Below are positions 32,131 to 43,363 of a DNA stretch of 64,000 nt, in pieces; position 1 is the stretch's first letter; every line of letters begins with the position of its first letter. The notes under the pieces are model-generated. The model saw only the letters and a program-made list of their open reading frames with translations, searched no databases and was not told where the DNA came from. This stretch comes from Cryptomeria japonica (lineage: Eukaryota > Streptophyta > Pinopsida > Cupressales > Cupressaceae). The translations under genes were made by a program, and so were the position numbers. The stretch spans positions 459,258,072 to 459,322,071 of the forward strand of contig NC_081406.1 of the NCBI RefSeq assembly GCF_030272615.1, read 5' to 3'.

Positions 32131-33531
32131 TTAGGATTGTGTGCATAGTTCTTTTGTTCATAATGAGTCCGATGTACCAAGGGTTTTAGTTCATGGAGAC
32201 AATTGAGAGGTGGACCTTATTGTGGGACTTATTATTGAAATAACATGAGATGATGGATTGTGTACCATTAGTATGTGTAGTTTTCCCTAATTCCTAAGTG
32301 CTTGTGAGAGCTTGGGATAAGTTGGAGGAATGGGACCATCCATGGATTGTCAATGTTAGCGAACTCCTCATCTACATGAGAGGATTTCCTAAACTCTATT
32401 TGAGTTGTTGGAGATACGCTTGATACTTTTCCATTGATCTCCTTATCATCTATCCCTAATAGATATTGAATAGAGACCCTATTGTGACCTCATGATTGAG
32501 TATCATTCTTATCATGGATAGTGCATTTCTTACTCATATGCTATGTTGTGGTGTATATTCTCTATTTATGGTGTGAATGATTAGCCTATTGTCTATTGTT
32601 GACTTGCTTGAGTGTTTGGTCCTTGTGACTATCTCCATGAGCACAAGGGGTGGACCTAAGGTTACCACATGGTCAGGTGGCATTTCACATCACCATTGGG
32701 GACTAATGGACATGTTCGTGAGAACCTTGAAGAGCTTCTTCACCTTTCCAATTACTTGTTCTTCCTCTTTCTGCATTTTTGGTTGTATAAGTAAATATAA
32801 TTTGATTTAATCATTGTAATAATTGGAAAACCATATATTAAAAACACTTTATATGGAGGACGATTTAATGTAAACATATTGATATGATTAGAGTAGGCTT
32901 TAGTGGAACGATGTTGAAACTAACTACCACACACGATTATGTATGCTTCTCACTTGTCTCTATATTAATATGTTATCATAGGAACACTTCAATTGGTGCA
33001 TTAAAATGAACATAGACTGTCTAGTGTAGACTTGGAGATTGATTTAGTCATCTCCTAGTGTCATCTTGTCTTGACATCTATTTGGGTTGCATTGTAGGTA
33101 ATGATGTCTTGGAACCCTTAGAGGTATCTTGTCTTAAATTAGAGTGATTTAGATAGCATAGATGGGGTTATTAAATATTTAGTCTTCCGCATTATGTAGT
33201 TGTTGATGAATTTTCATCTTATCTTGAGATGTGAGCTTAGTTTGTGTGTATGTACTCACTTAATTACTTTAAAAAAACATGTATTTCTAGTGTGTTTTCT
33301 CTTGTCCTCTAGGGTTCCTTGGCGAGGCATTACACGGGGAGTATTTTTGGAAGATAATTTTTTTGAGAATAGGACAATGGAGAAATTAATAGCAATTGGT
33401 CTTTTCCATTGATGTCAAAGAGAGAAATCAATAAAATGGAATATTTTTGGACATATGTTATCATTGATGTCAAAATGATGATTGTCTTTGAGACAGATTG
33501 TTGGAAAATGGTTATGATTTGAGTATTAAAC
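32131..33531. other. No gene seen
   Basis: Mixed-composition sequence with no coding pattern, terminal repeats or tandem array that I can support. It may still belong to the E3 LTR or to older unrecognised repeats. Confidence 0.4.
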
Positions 33532-33817
33532 TGTTGGCCCAGTTTGTCATTGCTTCAAAAGACCAATCTGTCAACACTCGATACAAACTATAGAGATATG
33601 GATCGCACAGGAGGTAGTTAGTGCCTTGTCACGAATCTCAAGGGGAGCATTGACCATTTTTTCAACAATTACCCCCTCAACGTTACTCGAGGGGATTCAA
33701 ACTCATGACCGAACACTCTGATACCATTTGTTGGCCCATTTTTCTGTTGTGTAAAAATATTGATCTCTTAGTCCCTTGTCACGAATCTTGAGGAGAGTGC
33801 TAACCATTTTTCCAACA
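33532..33817 (-). mobile_element. TRIM (terminal-repeat retrotransposon in miniature)
   Basis: 286 bp flanked by TTAAAC on both sides (33526-33531 and 33818-33823). On the minus strand a short terminal repeat (33817-33729, TGTTGGAAAAATGG...GGGCCAACA) is followed by AATGGTATCAGAGTG, the initiator-Met tRNA primer site. About 45 bases later a purine tract, GAGGGGGTAAT, precedes a second terminal repeat (33667-33532, TGTTGAAAAAATGG...GGGCCAACA). The two repeats share both ends and the segment GATTCGTGACAAGG but differ in length (89 and 136 bp). No coding capacity. All structural parts of an LTR element are present in miniature. Confidence 0.75.
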
Positions 33818-35006
33818 TTAAACATGCATGTTTCTTACTTTAGTGCCATCTAGAAGGTTGAAAAAAATATCTTACTGTCATGTCATGTTAGAGCATTTTG
33901 AGTGCAGTAGTACATTTAATTGATTCTAGGATCAGTTGAGATATGTATATAATATCATCTATGTGCATCTACTCATGTTGAAGAAAGTGTTCGAGAAGTT
34001 TAATTTGGAGTGATTGAAGTATGTTACCTAGATAGTGAGCCTAGTCTGGTAACTTGTATTTCATATTTTCTCATGCTTATGAGTTATCTCACATGGTTTA
34101 AATGGAGAGTATGTCTTTGCATGTTTTATCATTGTGTAGATTTTCTATTGTTGTCCTGAAATGAAACATAATTCTTATTTTATCATTTTTTTGTTGTGTT
34201 ACCAGTTGACCTAGTTCATGTTTTGGAATGATTTTAAAGGAATTTTTTCTTGTGTTGTCGAAGATTAAGGTTGGATATTTTTGAGACTAGAGATATCCTC
34301 AACAGTATCTACAAGTTGTCTTCCCTTGTGTGGAATTGTGTATGAGCTTTTGGGGCCAAACTTATTACACATTAGATGAAGCCAACTTACAATGATATAT
34401 TGCATGGGTGTTTGCCAAAGATTGTACATAAACAACCTTTGGGACAAGATTAAGCCACCTTGTGAAGTGTGTAGCATGTTTCTTTGTTTTGAGCAACACG
34501 TGAGATAATTGGAACTAGCCTACTACATGTTTGGTAGAGAAATTTTTGTGCACACGACCTAAAAAATATTTAGTATGTATTAGGTCGACTTACAAATGTA
34601 ATTATAGATGTAACACATATAAACTCATTTCTAGTGTATAGTTGTAAGTGCATTTCTAAGGTGACAAGTTCATATAATGTGAATTCGAGAATGATGTGTG
34701 TATCATCCTGATGTATGTGTGAAGTTCAAATGCAAGTTGAGTATTGATGTTGAAGGTACTAAATTCATTTCATTCATATTGTTGAGATTGAAGTCCTAGT
34801 TTTTGAACTCTTCATCATATTTAGGCATATGAGATTGGTGTCTCTAGTGGGTTCATTCTCACAAGTACATTAGGGTATTGGGTTCTCCCATAGGTTGGTA
34901 CCTATTCAATCATTGCAAGTGATTCATTATTTTGTATGGCTAGATTTGGGTAGTAGATCCAAAACACTATTCTCACAATAGTTTTTCCAATCTCGGGTTT
35001 CCACAT
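33818..35006. other. No gene seen
   Basis: About 1.2 kb with no supported feature; open frames on either strand are short and without recognisable pattern. It ends at the LTR start of E8. Confidence 0.45.
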
Positions 35007-36573
35007 TGTAGCATCATAAAATTGCACCCTTGCAATTTTGATCACATTTTAGGCCCCTTACCTTGGTGATCTCATCTCCCACGCTTGATTGGGATCTATC
35101 TATGCCTAAAAAATGGAACTGGGCCTTATTTCCACACTTTACAACTTGTTTAGACCTTGTTTCAGGCCCTGAAAATGGGCATGACCATTGAGTAGAGCAC
35201 CAACCCCGTTAGGATAGGGGCATGGTGCCCTTGCCCTCCCTCTTTGTGTGGCCCCAAAATGGTTCCATCTGACCCTTGGACATAAATTATCTTTTAGGAA
35301 TTAAATCCCCCCCTATGTCATCCTTTGGTGAAGGGATAATTAAACCTCCAAGGCAAGTATAAAAGGGGATCTAGTCCTCTCATTTGCATAAGAGAAAATT
35401 GGGAAAACAAGTGGAAGGTCTCCCTTATCATTATCAAGCGTTCAAGTGTTCAAGCATCCATCAAGTCTTCTTCTTCATGTGTCTTCTTCATTCATACATT
35501 GGAGCCACATTACAACATTCATTTGCAAGCATGTGTGTGTTAGGGTTTTTTTATGTTATATGCCATTTCATGCAACACTTGTGATTACATTCAAGAAGCA
35601 AAGCAACCATCATCATCAAATTATAGATCTACAAGGTATACATTTTCATGATTTGCATTTAAGAATTTGCAATTACTTTCTTTCAAGATCAATTCTGTTA
35701 GACAGTTCAAATAACCAGAATACAATTGAGAGGGGGGAGTAAATCAGTTATCATAGATTACCAGAACATTTAGCAATTAAAACTTTAATACTAGAACCCA
35801 AAACATTAATACCAGAATGCTTAAGCCAAATACTAGAATATCAGTTAAACCAATTAATCTTAAATTGTTGGCAATTGACACTCTATTGGTTGGTTTCACT
35901 ATGTTGTCATTGATGGCAACATGATTTTGTGTTTCGGCTTTATATGGTGTACCAGCAGGCACTTCATAGATTCTACACCGGCACCAACATGACATAAGAT
36001 TTCTTTGATCAGCGACAATGCATACCGACATGGTATAGTAAAGGTTATCAGTATTGGAGGACAACACATCTTAGATATGGCATTGGCAATTTGTTTTAAT
36101 GTTTATACATTTATATTATCTGGCCGACATGTAATCTGATATTGTATATATCTTTGTAAGCCGACATAAGGCATACACGTTGTATAGGGTATATAGGTCA
36201 GTTTGATAGATCATTTTGTGTGTGACTTAGAATGGATATGAAAATGTAATATTATGTGAAATCATTCAGAGAGATTATGTATTTGAGGAATTTATTGTAA
36301 GGGTTATTCCAATAAAGGGGTTTAGGGTTTCAACTGGAAGAGATAGAGCTTAAACCAAAACTAGATTCTGGCATAGAAGATGATATCTTAGTAGTTCACA
36401 CTTCTCTAGATTGTTGTCTAGAATTCTATGTAGTCAGTAAGGCTCCTATTGTGATTGAGCAATGTGCTCTAGGCTATAAGTCTTCCCACAAGTGTAGGCT
36501 CCTCGTATATTATAATATCTCTTCATATGGCCAGTGGATTGATATTGTGGGTCACAAATCTCACCATGGTTTT

Positions 36574-37034
36574 TGTTGGTGTAAATAATTATTCATCTTG
36601 GATATTATTACACCTTACTTAAGTTTACTTAGGAAATGCATTTCATAGTAGTTTGGGTATGAGACACTTGGGTGTTTGTGCCACATTGGGATAGTGGGTG
36701 TAGGATAATTTCCACCTTTTGTGGTCTTATTTTGTTCTTACATTCCACCTTCGGTGGGTGATCCACCTCATGTGGAATATTATATTGTTTCTTCTACCTA
36801 CCCACATCTATTTCCTACCTACCTTTGTTTCTTATTGAGCCACATGTCATGTTTGTGTGCTCACATATCCATATAGCCTTGCCTATATAAGCAGGCTCAT
36901 ATTCATTGTATGTAACGCTTGATGATCCAATTGATCAGTATTTCCATCTTGATAGAATACAGTTTATTTCTATCATCCATTTTGTCTCTCTATTGTATTT
37001 TTCATTGAGCCCTTCATCTTGGCAAAATATCACA
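36574..37034 (+). repeat. E4 5' LTR
   Basis: Starts TGTTGGTGTAAATAATTATT and ends AAAATATCACA. A TATA-like CCTATATAAGC is at about 36882-36892. Confidence 0.9.
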
Positions 37035-37047
37035 TGGTATCATAGCC
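37035..37047 (+). promoter_or_regulatory. E4 primer-binding site (initiator tRNA-Met)
   Basis: TGGTATCATAGCC abuts the 5' LTR and matches the usual plant copia site TGGTATCAGAGC with one change. Confidence 0.85.
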
Positions 37048-37379
37048 TATAGGGCCTCATTGATTAGTCTTTTGGAGACATTGTGGAGACTTCAATTTTT
37101 GGATTTGGGGATCTTCATTTTTTGGGGGCATCATACAACAATTTGGACATCACGGTTGAGTCTGGGAGGCCGTTTCCATAAATTTTGACTATAAAGTCGA
37201 CTATATTTGGTGAGAATTTTTTTTTGCCTATTTTGGCTATAGTCGTACGGATTTCGAAATTTTAAAAAAAAAATTATTTTTTTCTGCAAAATGTTTTTTC
37301 ATTTCTACAAGAAAAATTTGGAAAATTTTCAAAAAAAGGGTGTAAGAGATTTTTTGAAAAAAATAAAAAAAATTCTTTT

Positions 37380-37770
37380 CGGGGGTCTGTAGACCCTCCC
37401 CTCGTGATCTTCGTACCACAAGGTTTTTCTACAGCTTTGTGCCCCCACCGTCTGTACTGCCACTGCCACCATACCATTTGTGCTCCTCCAACGACTGTAT
37501 GTCCTCCTGGTCCCAGTAGTCCACACAGTCCTTCAGGCTTCTGCTCCAGCCCCAATGACTAGCGGCTCCCTTATCGGTGACCTCACCTTCCCCGGTGGCC
37601 CTTTGTTCCAACGCCGCTGCTCCAACCCACCCTCGGCACCACCTGCCGACAGACAACAACCACCGTTTGTCGGCCCCTCGGCCCTGCCGTCGACAGACCT
37701 TCCGCCGGCCCTCTGACCGCCCCCACCTTGGCAGTTGAGCCCCTTTTCCAGATGGACTAGACACAAACCC
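37380..37770 (+). other. GC-rich island in the E4 leader
   Basis: About 390 bases of CG-rich sequence in an otherwise AT-rich leader. Plus-strand frames are Pro/Ala/Ser-rich; minus-strand frames are Gly/Arg-rich. No start codon or motif stands out. It could be a captured host gene fragment or a structured untranslated segment. Confidence 0.6.
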
Positions 37771-38601
37771 TACCACGTAAGCGTACGGTCAACCAGTCAA
37801 TAGATTTGCCACATCATCATGTATGACCCATTGAACGCTCGCCATGACATATTTTTCGTAGAGTACACGAATAAACATAGCCATGGAGGCGAAGTTTTTT
37901 TGACGATAAGACAGGTGTCAAATTTAAGCCCGTCATTTTCTGACATTAGCATTATTTTGAAATTTTTTAACTCCCTCTCATTGAGCTTTTCAGTTTTGCA
38001 GTTCAACTTTGGAAGGCCATATCTTGCTCATTTTTGCTCCTTTTTTGGTGCAATTTGTTTTGAAATGGGCTATAATTTTGTGCTCAGCGTAGTGGTGGAA
38101 AAATTTGGTGATTTTGATGGATGGATTTTTCAAAAATTGCAGATCTTCATGATTGTAACTATCTAATCCCCAATTTTGCAACTTCAGAGGCTTCGTTTGG
38201 GGTCATACAACCTCCTTTTCAGGTGCCATTTTTTTTAAAGGTGCATAATTTTTTGTCTACTTTCATAATCTGCCATTTGTTTGTAGTTATTTTGAGTAGA
38301 AATTGTATTTTCAGTATTTGGTCATTTTTGGCCTATTTGGTACTTGTATTTCGCTTGGATCTCAGTTTAGATCACTAGCAGTACTTGTTGAGGTCTCTTA
38401 GATCTAATTTTGAGAAGTTGTAAATTGAAATAAGAAGTCAACTTTTCCTTGTTTTGCACGTGGCCCATTGTATACGCACTAAGTATAAAGTGCCAAATGA
38501 CCTTTTTTTTGGGGGGGGGTGTTTCTTGATTGAGTGAATTTGGGGGGGTTTCTTGTGTGATTGTGCCTCTCTCTATCTTGTGTTTTTTTCATTTTGGTAC
38601 T

Positions 38602-39641
38602 ATGGGTTCTCCTAAATTTTCACTTTTAACTCCTCATAATTATGCATCATGGAAGATTAAGGCATGGAGTGAACTAATGGAAAAAGGACTCATTCATTAT
38701 GTCAATGGAACTATTACAACACCACCTGATCCTTATGCTCAAATTGAATGGCTTACTAAGAATGTTGTGACACTTGGAACTCTTAGAAAGTATGTATCAA
38801 ATGACCTCATTTTTCACATTGATAAGTGTAACACAATTAAAGAGGCTTGGGATATTTTTCAAAAATTATATGGTCAAGTTAATGAGATTAAGGGCTACAA
38901 GCTTGATAGTGAACTCACAACTTTGGATCCCAAGGATTTTGATACAATCCAAGATTATGTCACAAAAGAAAATGAGCTAAGAGAAAAGCAAAGGATTGTG
39001 GAATTGACAAAAAGGATGCTCAATTGGTTTATAACTTGTTGGACAAGCTTCCTTCAGAGTATGCAGCCTTTTTATCTAGCTTTCACACCCATAGGTTAGC
39101 TCAAGGTTCCTCATACACTTCTCCCTCATTTGATTCATTCATGGAGATGTTGATACTTGAGAAATCTAAGTTGACTAAGATGGGGATTCTCAAATCTTCA
39201 AAGTCACAAGCTTTGCTGGCTAACAAAGGGAATCAAAGCAGTCAAGGAAAAGGCAAGAATCAAAAGCAACCTAAGTCAAAACCACATCAAGATGGAGCAC
39301 ATTCTTCCTTTCCATAACAGGGTGATTCACCATTCTCACCTAAGAGGAAGTCATATAAGGACAATCTTTTTTGTGGATATTGCAAGAAGTCAGGACATGA
39401 TGAACATCATTGTTATAAGAAGCATATTGATGAGTTGAAGAATCTTCTTGAGAAGAACAAAATCAACCTACCTTCCAGAATGTCTATGTCGGCTTCTTCT
39501 TCCAAGGATAAGGATAAAGGAAAGGATCACTCTTTTGGGATAGATAAAGGAAAGGGACAAGCTCTTTGTGCTACTACAAATCATGATTCAAGGAGATGGT
39601 TTCTAGATTCAGGTTCTTCTCATCATATGGCATCTTCATAG
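38602..39641 (+). pseudogene. gag: E4 gag with zinc knuckle and protease motif, broken
   Basis: The ATG at 38602 starts MGSPKFSLLTPHNYASWKIK, the usual opening of copia gag (UBN2 type). It continues IKEAWDIFQKLYG and YKLDSELTTL, then a one-base shift near 39010-39020, after which VYNLLDKLPSEYAAFLSSFH restores the family pattern. A TAA at 39315 interrupts a Lys/Gln-rich linker. The zinc knuckle CGYCKKSGHDEHHC (C-x2-C-x4-H-x4-C, about 39380-39420) binds RNA in this family. The protease motif WFLDSGSSHHMAS (near 39597-39635) keeps the catalytic D-S-G. A TAG at 39642 ends this part. Only one shift and two stops separate it from an intact frame. Confidence 0.88.
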
Positions 39642-39644
39642 TCT

Positions 39645-40640
39645 ATGTTTTCTACATTTGAGCCTTGCCACATGCCACAGATTTTTATAGGCAATCATAC
39701 ATACATGGATGTGATTGGGAAAGAATCTATTACCATTGGGTATAACTCCTTCTATGATGTGTTGTGTGTACCCCACTTGACAAACAATCTTATTTCAATC
39801 TATCAAATCACACATGGGGCAACTAGGAAAACTTTGGAGTTCACACTTGATTCAGTTATCATTAGAGACTTGGAGAGTGGAGCCATCATTGTGACTGGGG
39901 TGATTGATCATGCATCTCGGTTGTACTCATTTTCACATTTTGGTCCTATTGATGAGGTTGATTCTTCCTATGTTGATGATTTATATTTTGAGGAGAACAT
40001 TGGGCACTTGAACTTGGGGATTCTCACATGTGACCCCATTCTTGAGCCTTTCCTTTCATCTCCTTCTATTGATATCACACCACCTATTGCACCTGATGAT
40101 GCAGCTAGTGCGACAATTTTGCTTTCTTGTGATTTAGTGCAACAATATATTCCATGTCTTCTAGCTTCAATTGATTGGGATGCCTACTTGACACACATTG
40201 AAGGTTTGTTTGTAGAGTCCTACATTTCAGATTTGGGAGACATCATTGATGACATTCATCTTCTCTTTGATGAAGATGAGCCTTCTTCAATTGTTGTGAG
40301 GGATCACTTTGACCCTCTTGTGCATTCTCTACATGATCAATCTTTAGAGATTGACATGATTGTGGATACTTTTGTCGAGCAGTTGGAGGAGACATGCGAG
40401 TCTTTGGATATTGTTCTACATTCTTCTCCAGTAGATCTTGGAGTTCCTTTTTCAGTAGTGTGGTGCAGTTTACCACCTTTGGAGGGGGTAACTTTCAACA
40501 TCGACATGGGGAAACTTGAGCAATTTTCAGATATTCCTTTCATCATGAGTATTTTTCATACATCTTCCTTTCATGATTGGCGAGACTTCATGGATACACC
40601 TTTGGTTTTTTTTCTTCCTAAGGGGAGGAATGTGGTTTGA
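39645..40640 (+). pseudogene. E4 protease C-terminus fused to an unrecognised acidic region
   Basis: A 331-residue open frame, in phase with gag after the TAG at 39642. Residues 1-105 are the second half of copia protease and the pre-integrase lead-in: FYDVLCVPHLTNNLISIYQI, then DHASRLYSFSHF. At the point where the integrase zinc site should follow, the sequence changes to about 225 residues rich in Asp, Glu, Leu and Ile (for example ISDLGDIIDDIHLLFDEDE, then SLEIDMIVDTFVEQLEE). I know no domain for this part. It has stayed open although neighbouring segments carry stops. It ends LPKGRNVV, about 380 bases before the 3' LTR. Confidence 0.7.
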
Positions 40641-41004
40641 CGTTTGTGGAACATTTTCTTCATTAATCATCAAGCTTCTATCATTGGTGTAGATTCCACA
40701 TTGAGGGGGGGATTCCAAGTCTCTCTTCTTCTTCTCTCATATGGGGGGGACTTTTTCCTCACATGGGGTTTTGTCCTTCACATACTTCTATGAGAGTTCT
40801 TTGTATGTAGTTTTCATCTCTATTTTGGGGGAGGGTTTATTTCCCATTGGGTTTTCTCTCTTTCCTCGCTTTGTGAGAGATTTCATTGCATTGGTTTGCA
40901 TGCATTTGCATTTGTACATGGGTACCTAACATGGCCTAGTAGTCGGGAGCCATCTTGTATTTCTTAGTTGCATTGTAGACTTAAGTGCATTCCCCTAAGT
41001 TGCA

Positions 41005-41016
41005 CTTAAGGGGGGG
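41005..41016 (+). promoter_or_regulatory. E4 polypurine tract
   Basis: CTTAAGGGGGG directly precedes the 3' LTR start TGTTGGTG. Other G-runs in the ~380-base 3' untranslated region (near 40707 and 40745) are similar but internal. Confidence 0.75.
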
Positions 41017-41477
41017 TGTTGGTGTAAATAATTATTTATCTTGGATATTATTAAACCTTACTTAAGTTTAGTTAGGAAATTTATTTCATAGTAGTTTGGG
41101 TATGAGACACTTGGGTGTTTGTGCCATATTGGGATTATGTGTGTAGGAGAATTTCCACCTTTTGTGGTCTTATCTTGTTGTTACATTCCACCTTTGGTTG
41201 GTGATCCACCTCATGTGGAATATTATATTGTTTCTCCTACCTACCCACATCTATTTCCTACCTACCCTTGTTTCTTATTCAGCCACATGTCATGTTTGTG
41301 TGCTCACATATCCATATAGCCTTGCCTATATAAGTAGGCTCATATTCATTGTATGTAATGCTTGATGATCCAGTTGATTAGTATTTTCATCTTGATAGAA
41401 TACAATTTATTTCTATCATCTATTTTGTCTCTCTATTGTATTTTTCATTCAGCCCTTGATCTTGGCAAAATCTCATA
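41017..41477 (+). repeat. E4 3' LTR
   Basis: 461 bp, the same length as the 5' LTR. Its last bases read TCATA instead of TCACA, so the canonical CA end has mutated; the target duplication GTTTT follows at 41478-41482. Confidence 0.88.
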
Positions 41478-42090
41478 GTTTTTCCTCTTTGAGGTTTTCC
41501 ATGTATAAATCTATGTGTTATGATTCTCATTTATGTGTTTGGCTTATTGGTTTCTTTACTTCTTTCAATTTTGTTTATAATGGTATACTAGCTGGTGTAT
41601 GAATGTTTTGTTAAGGCTAAAATCTACTATTCTGGTATAACGTTGATTCACCCCCCCCCCCTCTCAGTGTTATTGGTTTCCAACATCAACAATAATCAAA
41701 GAATAAATACCATCCACATGACACCTAGATTTATACATGGAAAACCTGGTAAAGGGAAAAAATGCGGTGGGAAGCCTACCCACAGTCAGATTATACTTCT
41801 ATAGTAAGTATGTGAATTACACTTTAGGGGCCTGCACTTACAGAGCACCTGTAGGAATGCCAACAACCTAGAGCGCACTGCTCATCATAAAAGGAGTCTC
41901 ACTAACTACATAGAAATCCAGACTACAATCTGGAATAATGAATAATCTACCATGATAGCATCTTTTATGCCTAAGTATAGTTACAGTTAAGCTCAATACA
42001 AGAGGACTAAATCCTCTTACATAAACCCAAGTTGATCTCCAATGATTCACCAAATCCTCTACCTAAATGATATTACATTACTCAGACATA

Positions 42091-42448
42091 TAATCTCCTA
42101 ATCCCATTCTCATATATGATCTACAATGAGACCTTACATCATATATATACAAACCCTCGACCACTAACAATCAGGTCGACCACTATACAATAAACCAATT
42201 ACATAATTACAAAACATGTCGGCCTTAGACCAAACAAATAATATCCAACACATAAGACATCCCGATAGATAATCTCCTAATCCCAATCCCATATGTGATC
42301 TACAATGAGATCTTACATCATATATATACAAACCCTTGACCATAAACAATCAGGTCGGCCACCAAACAATAAACCAATTACATAATTACAAAACATGTCA
42401 GCCTTATACCAAACAAATAATATCCAACACATAAGACATCCCAAAAAC
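42091..42448 (-). repeat. 179-bp tandem duplication in the E6 3' LTR
   Basis: Two direct copies of a 179-bp segment that starts TAATCTCCTAATCCCA and ends around CATAAGACATCCC. The E6 5' LTR and related LTRs have one copy, so the duplication occurred in this LTR. Confidence 0.85.
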
Positions 42449-43363
42449 ACATCGAGAGGTCGAATACACACGTTACATTGCCGATCCATAACCTAGATCA
42501 ACTGGGACCCAATATAGGTCCACACGCTAAAGAAATTATCTCCATCCACCAAGTCTCAAACATGATGACCATTAGCATCTCAAATCTATACTAGAAGCTG
42601 CACCAACACCACTTATGAATATCATAAAAGATCTTCATTAAAAGCTCTGCCGGTGAAACCATCGTCAAAACAACAAATCAAGCTTCCAAGCAAACAAGAT
42701 AGCATCCGATCACTAGACCAAAACCAACTGACTGAAATATGAACATGAGTATCATGAATAAGCCAATTCCATAACCAAACCATACCGGAGCATACAAAAT
42801 CATGTTGGATCCAAACCAACCAGAAACTACTCAACCTACCGGGACCAAAAGGGTGTCGATAAAGCATCCAAAACCAAAACAACTAGCATTGACATCAATG
42901 ACAAAACATCAATGCAACACATAATCCATTCCTCCAAATTTCCAACAATCTCACCCTTTGCAATTGATGGAAACACTAGATGTGAAAAACATCTAAGTAC
43001 CAAGAAATGCCAAACAAGTTCCCGCCAGTGGAAGATAGCCAACAATCTCCCACATATAGATATAGCAATGAAGTTATGAAACAAAGACCAAACTCCTGTT
43101 GTGAATGATATCTTGTAAATCTCTAAATTACACATATATCTCTCCCCCTAATATATACAACTCCTTAAGTTTTTCTTTTTCACATCAGTATTTCTCTCCC
43201 TTTGACATCAATGCCAAAAATCTGACAAAAATATCAAAGGAAAAACATAAACCATTGAATCATAAAGATAATTAGTCCCCCTGAGCAACAACATCCCCAC
43301 ATCAGTGTCGAAATGAAAAATATCTTTGATAATGCATACCGGATTGATGCCAAAAAGCATCGA

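Larger units (their letters stand above)
36574..41477 (+). mobile_element. E4: non-autonomous copia element (gag-protease only)
   Basis: A 4904-bp element with two 461-bp LTRs (36574-37034 and 41017-41477) and target duplication GTTTT (36569-36573 and 41478-41482). The LTRs differ at around 29 positions by eye (about 6%). It has an initiator-Met primer site, a 1.5 kb leader, gag with zinc knuckle, a protease motif and the beginning of the pre-integrase region. It then has a ~230-residue acidic region in place of integrase, reverse transcriptase and RNase H, followed by a G-run polypurine tract. Being the innermost layer, its divergence sets a minimum age for E5, E6 and E8. Confidence 0.9.
35866..41685 (+). 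mobile_element. E5: solo copia LTR, split by E4
   Basis: The left part (35866-36573) starts TGTTGGCAATTGACAC. The right part (41483-41685) contains GATTCACCCCCCCCCC and ends TTGGTTTCCAACA. Together they make about 911 bp, and the layout resembles the E9 LTR at 59313-60107, including a shared GTGGGTCACAAATC. Flanks TAAAT and TCAAC are weak partners; the uninterrupted copy in the other E6 LTR reads TAAAC at this spot (near 47754), so each flank would carry one change. The strand is assigned from TG...CA and the C-rich end by analogy with E9. Confidence 0.7.

Noticed and set aside
33640-33760. SINE with tRNA-like box B (GAGTTTGAATCCC on the minus strand)
   Set aside because: The same sequence sits between two terminal repeats with a primer site and purine tract, so a TRIM explains it better; there is no box A at the right spacing.
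37429-37776. Gly/Arg-rich minus-strand protein in E4
   Set aside because: Open in several frames on both strands purely because the segment is GC-rich and poor in stop codons; kept only as a composition anomaly.
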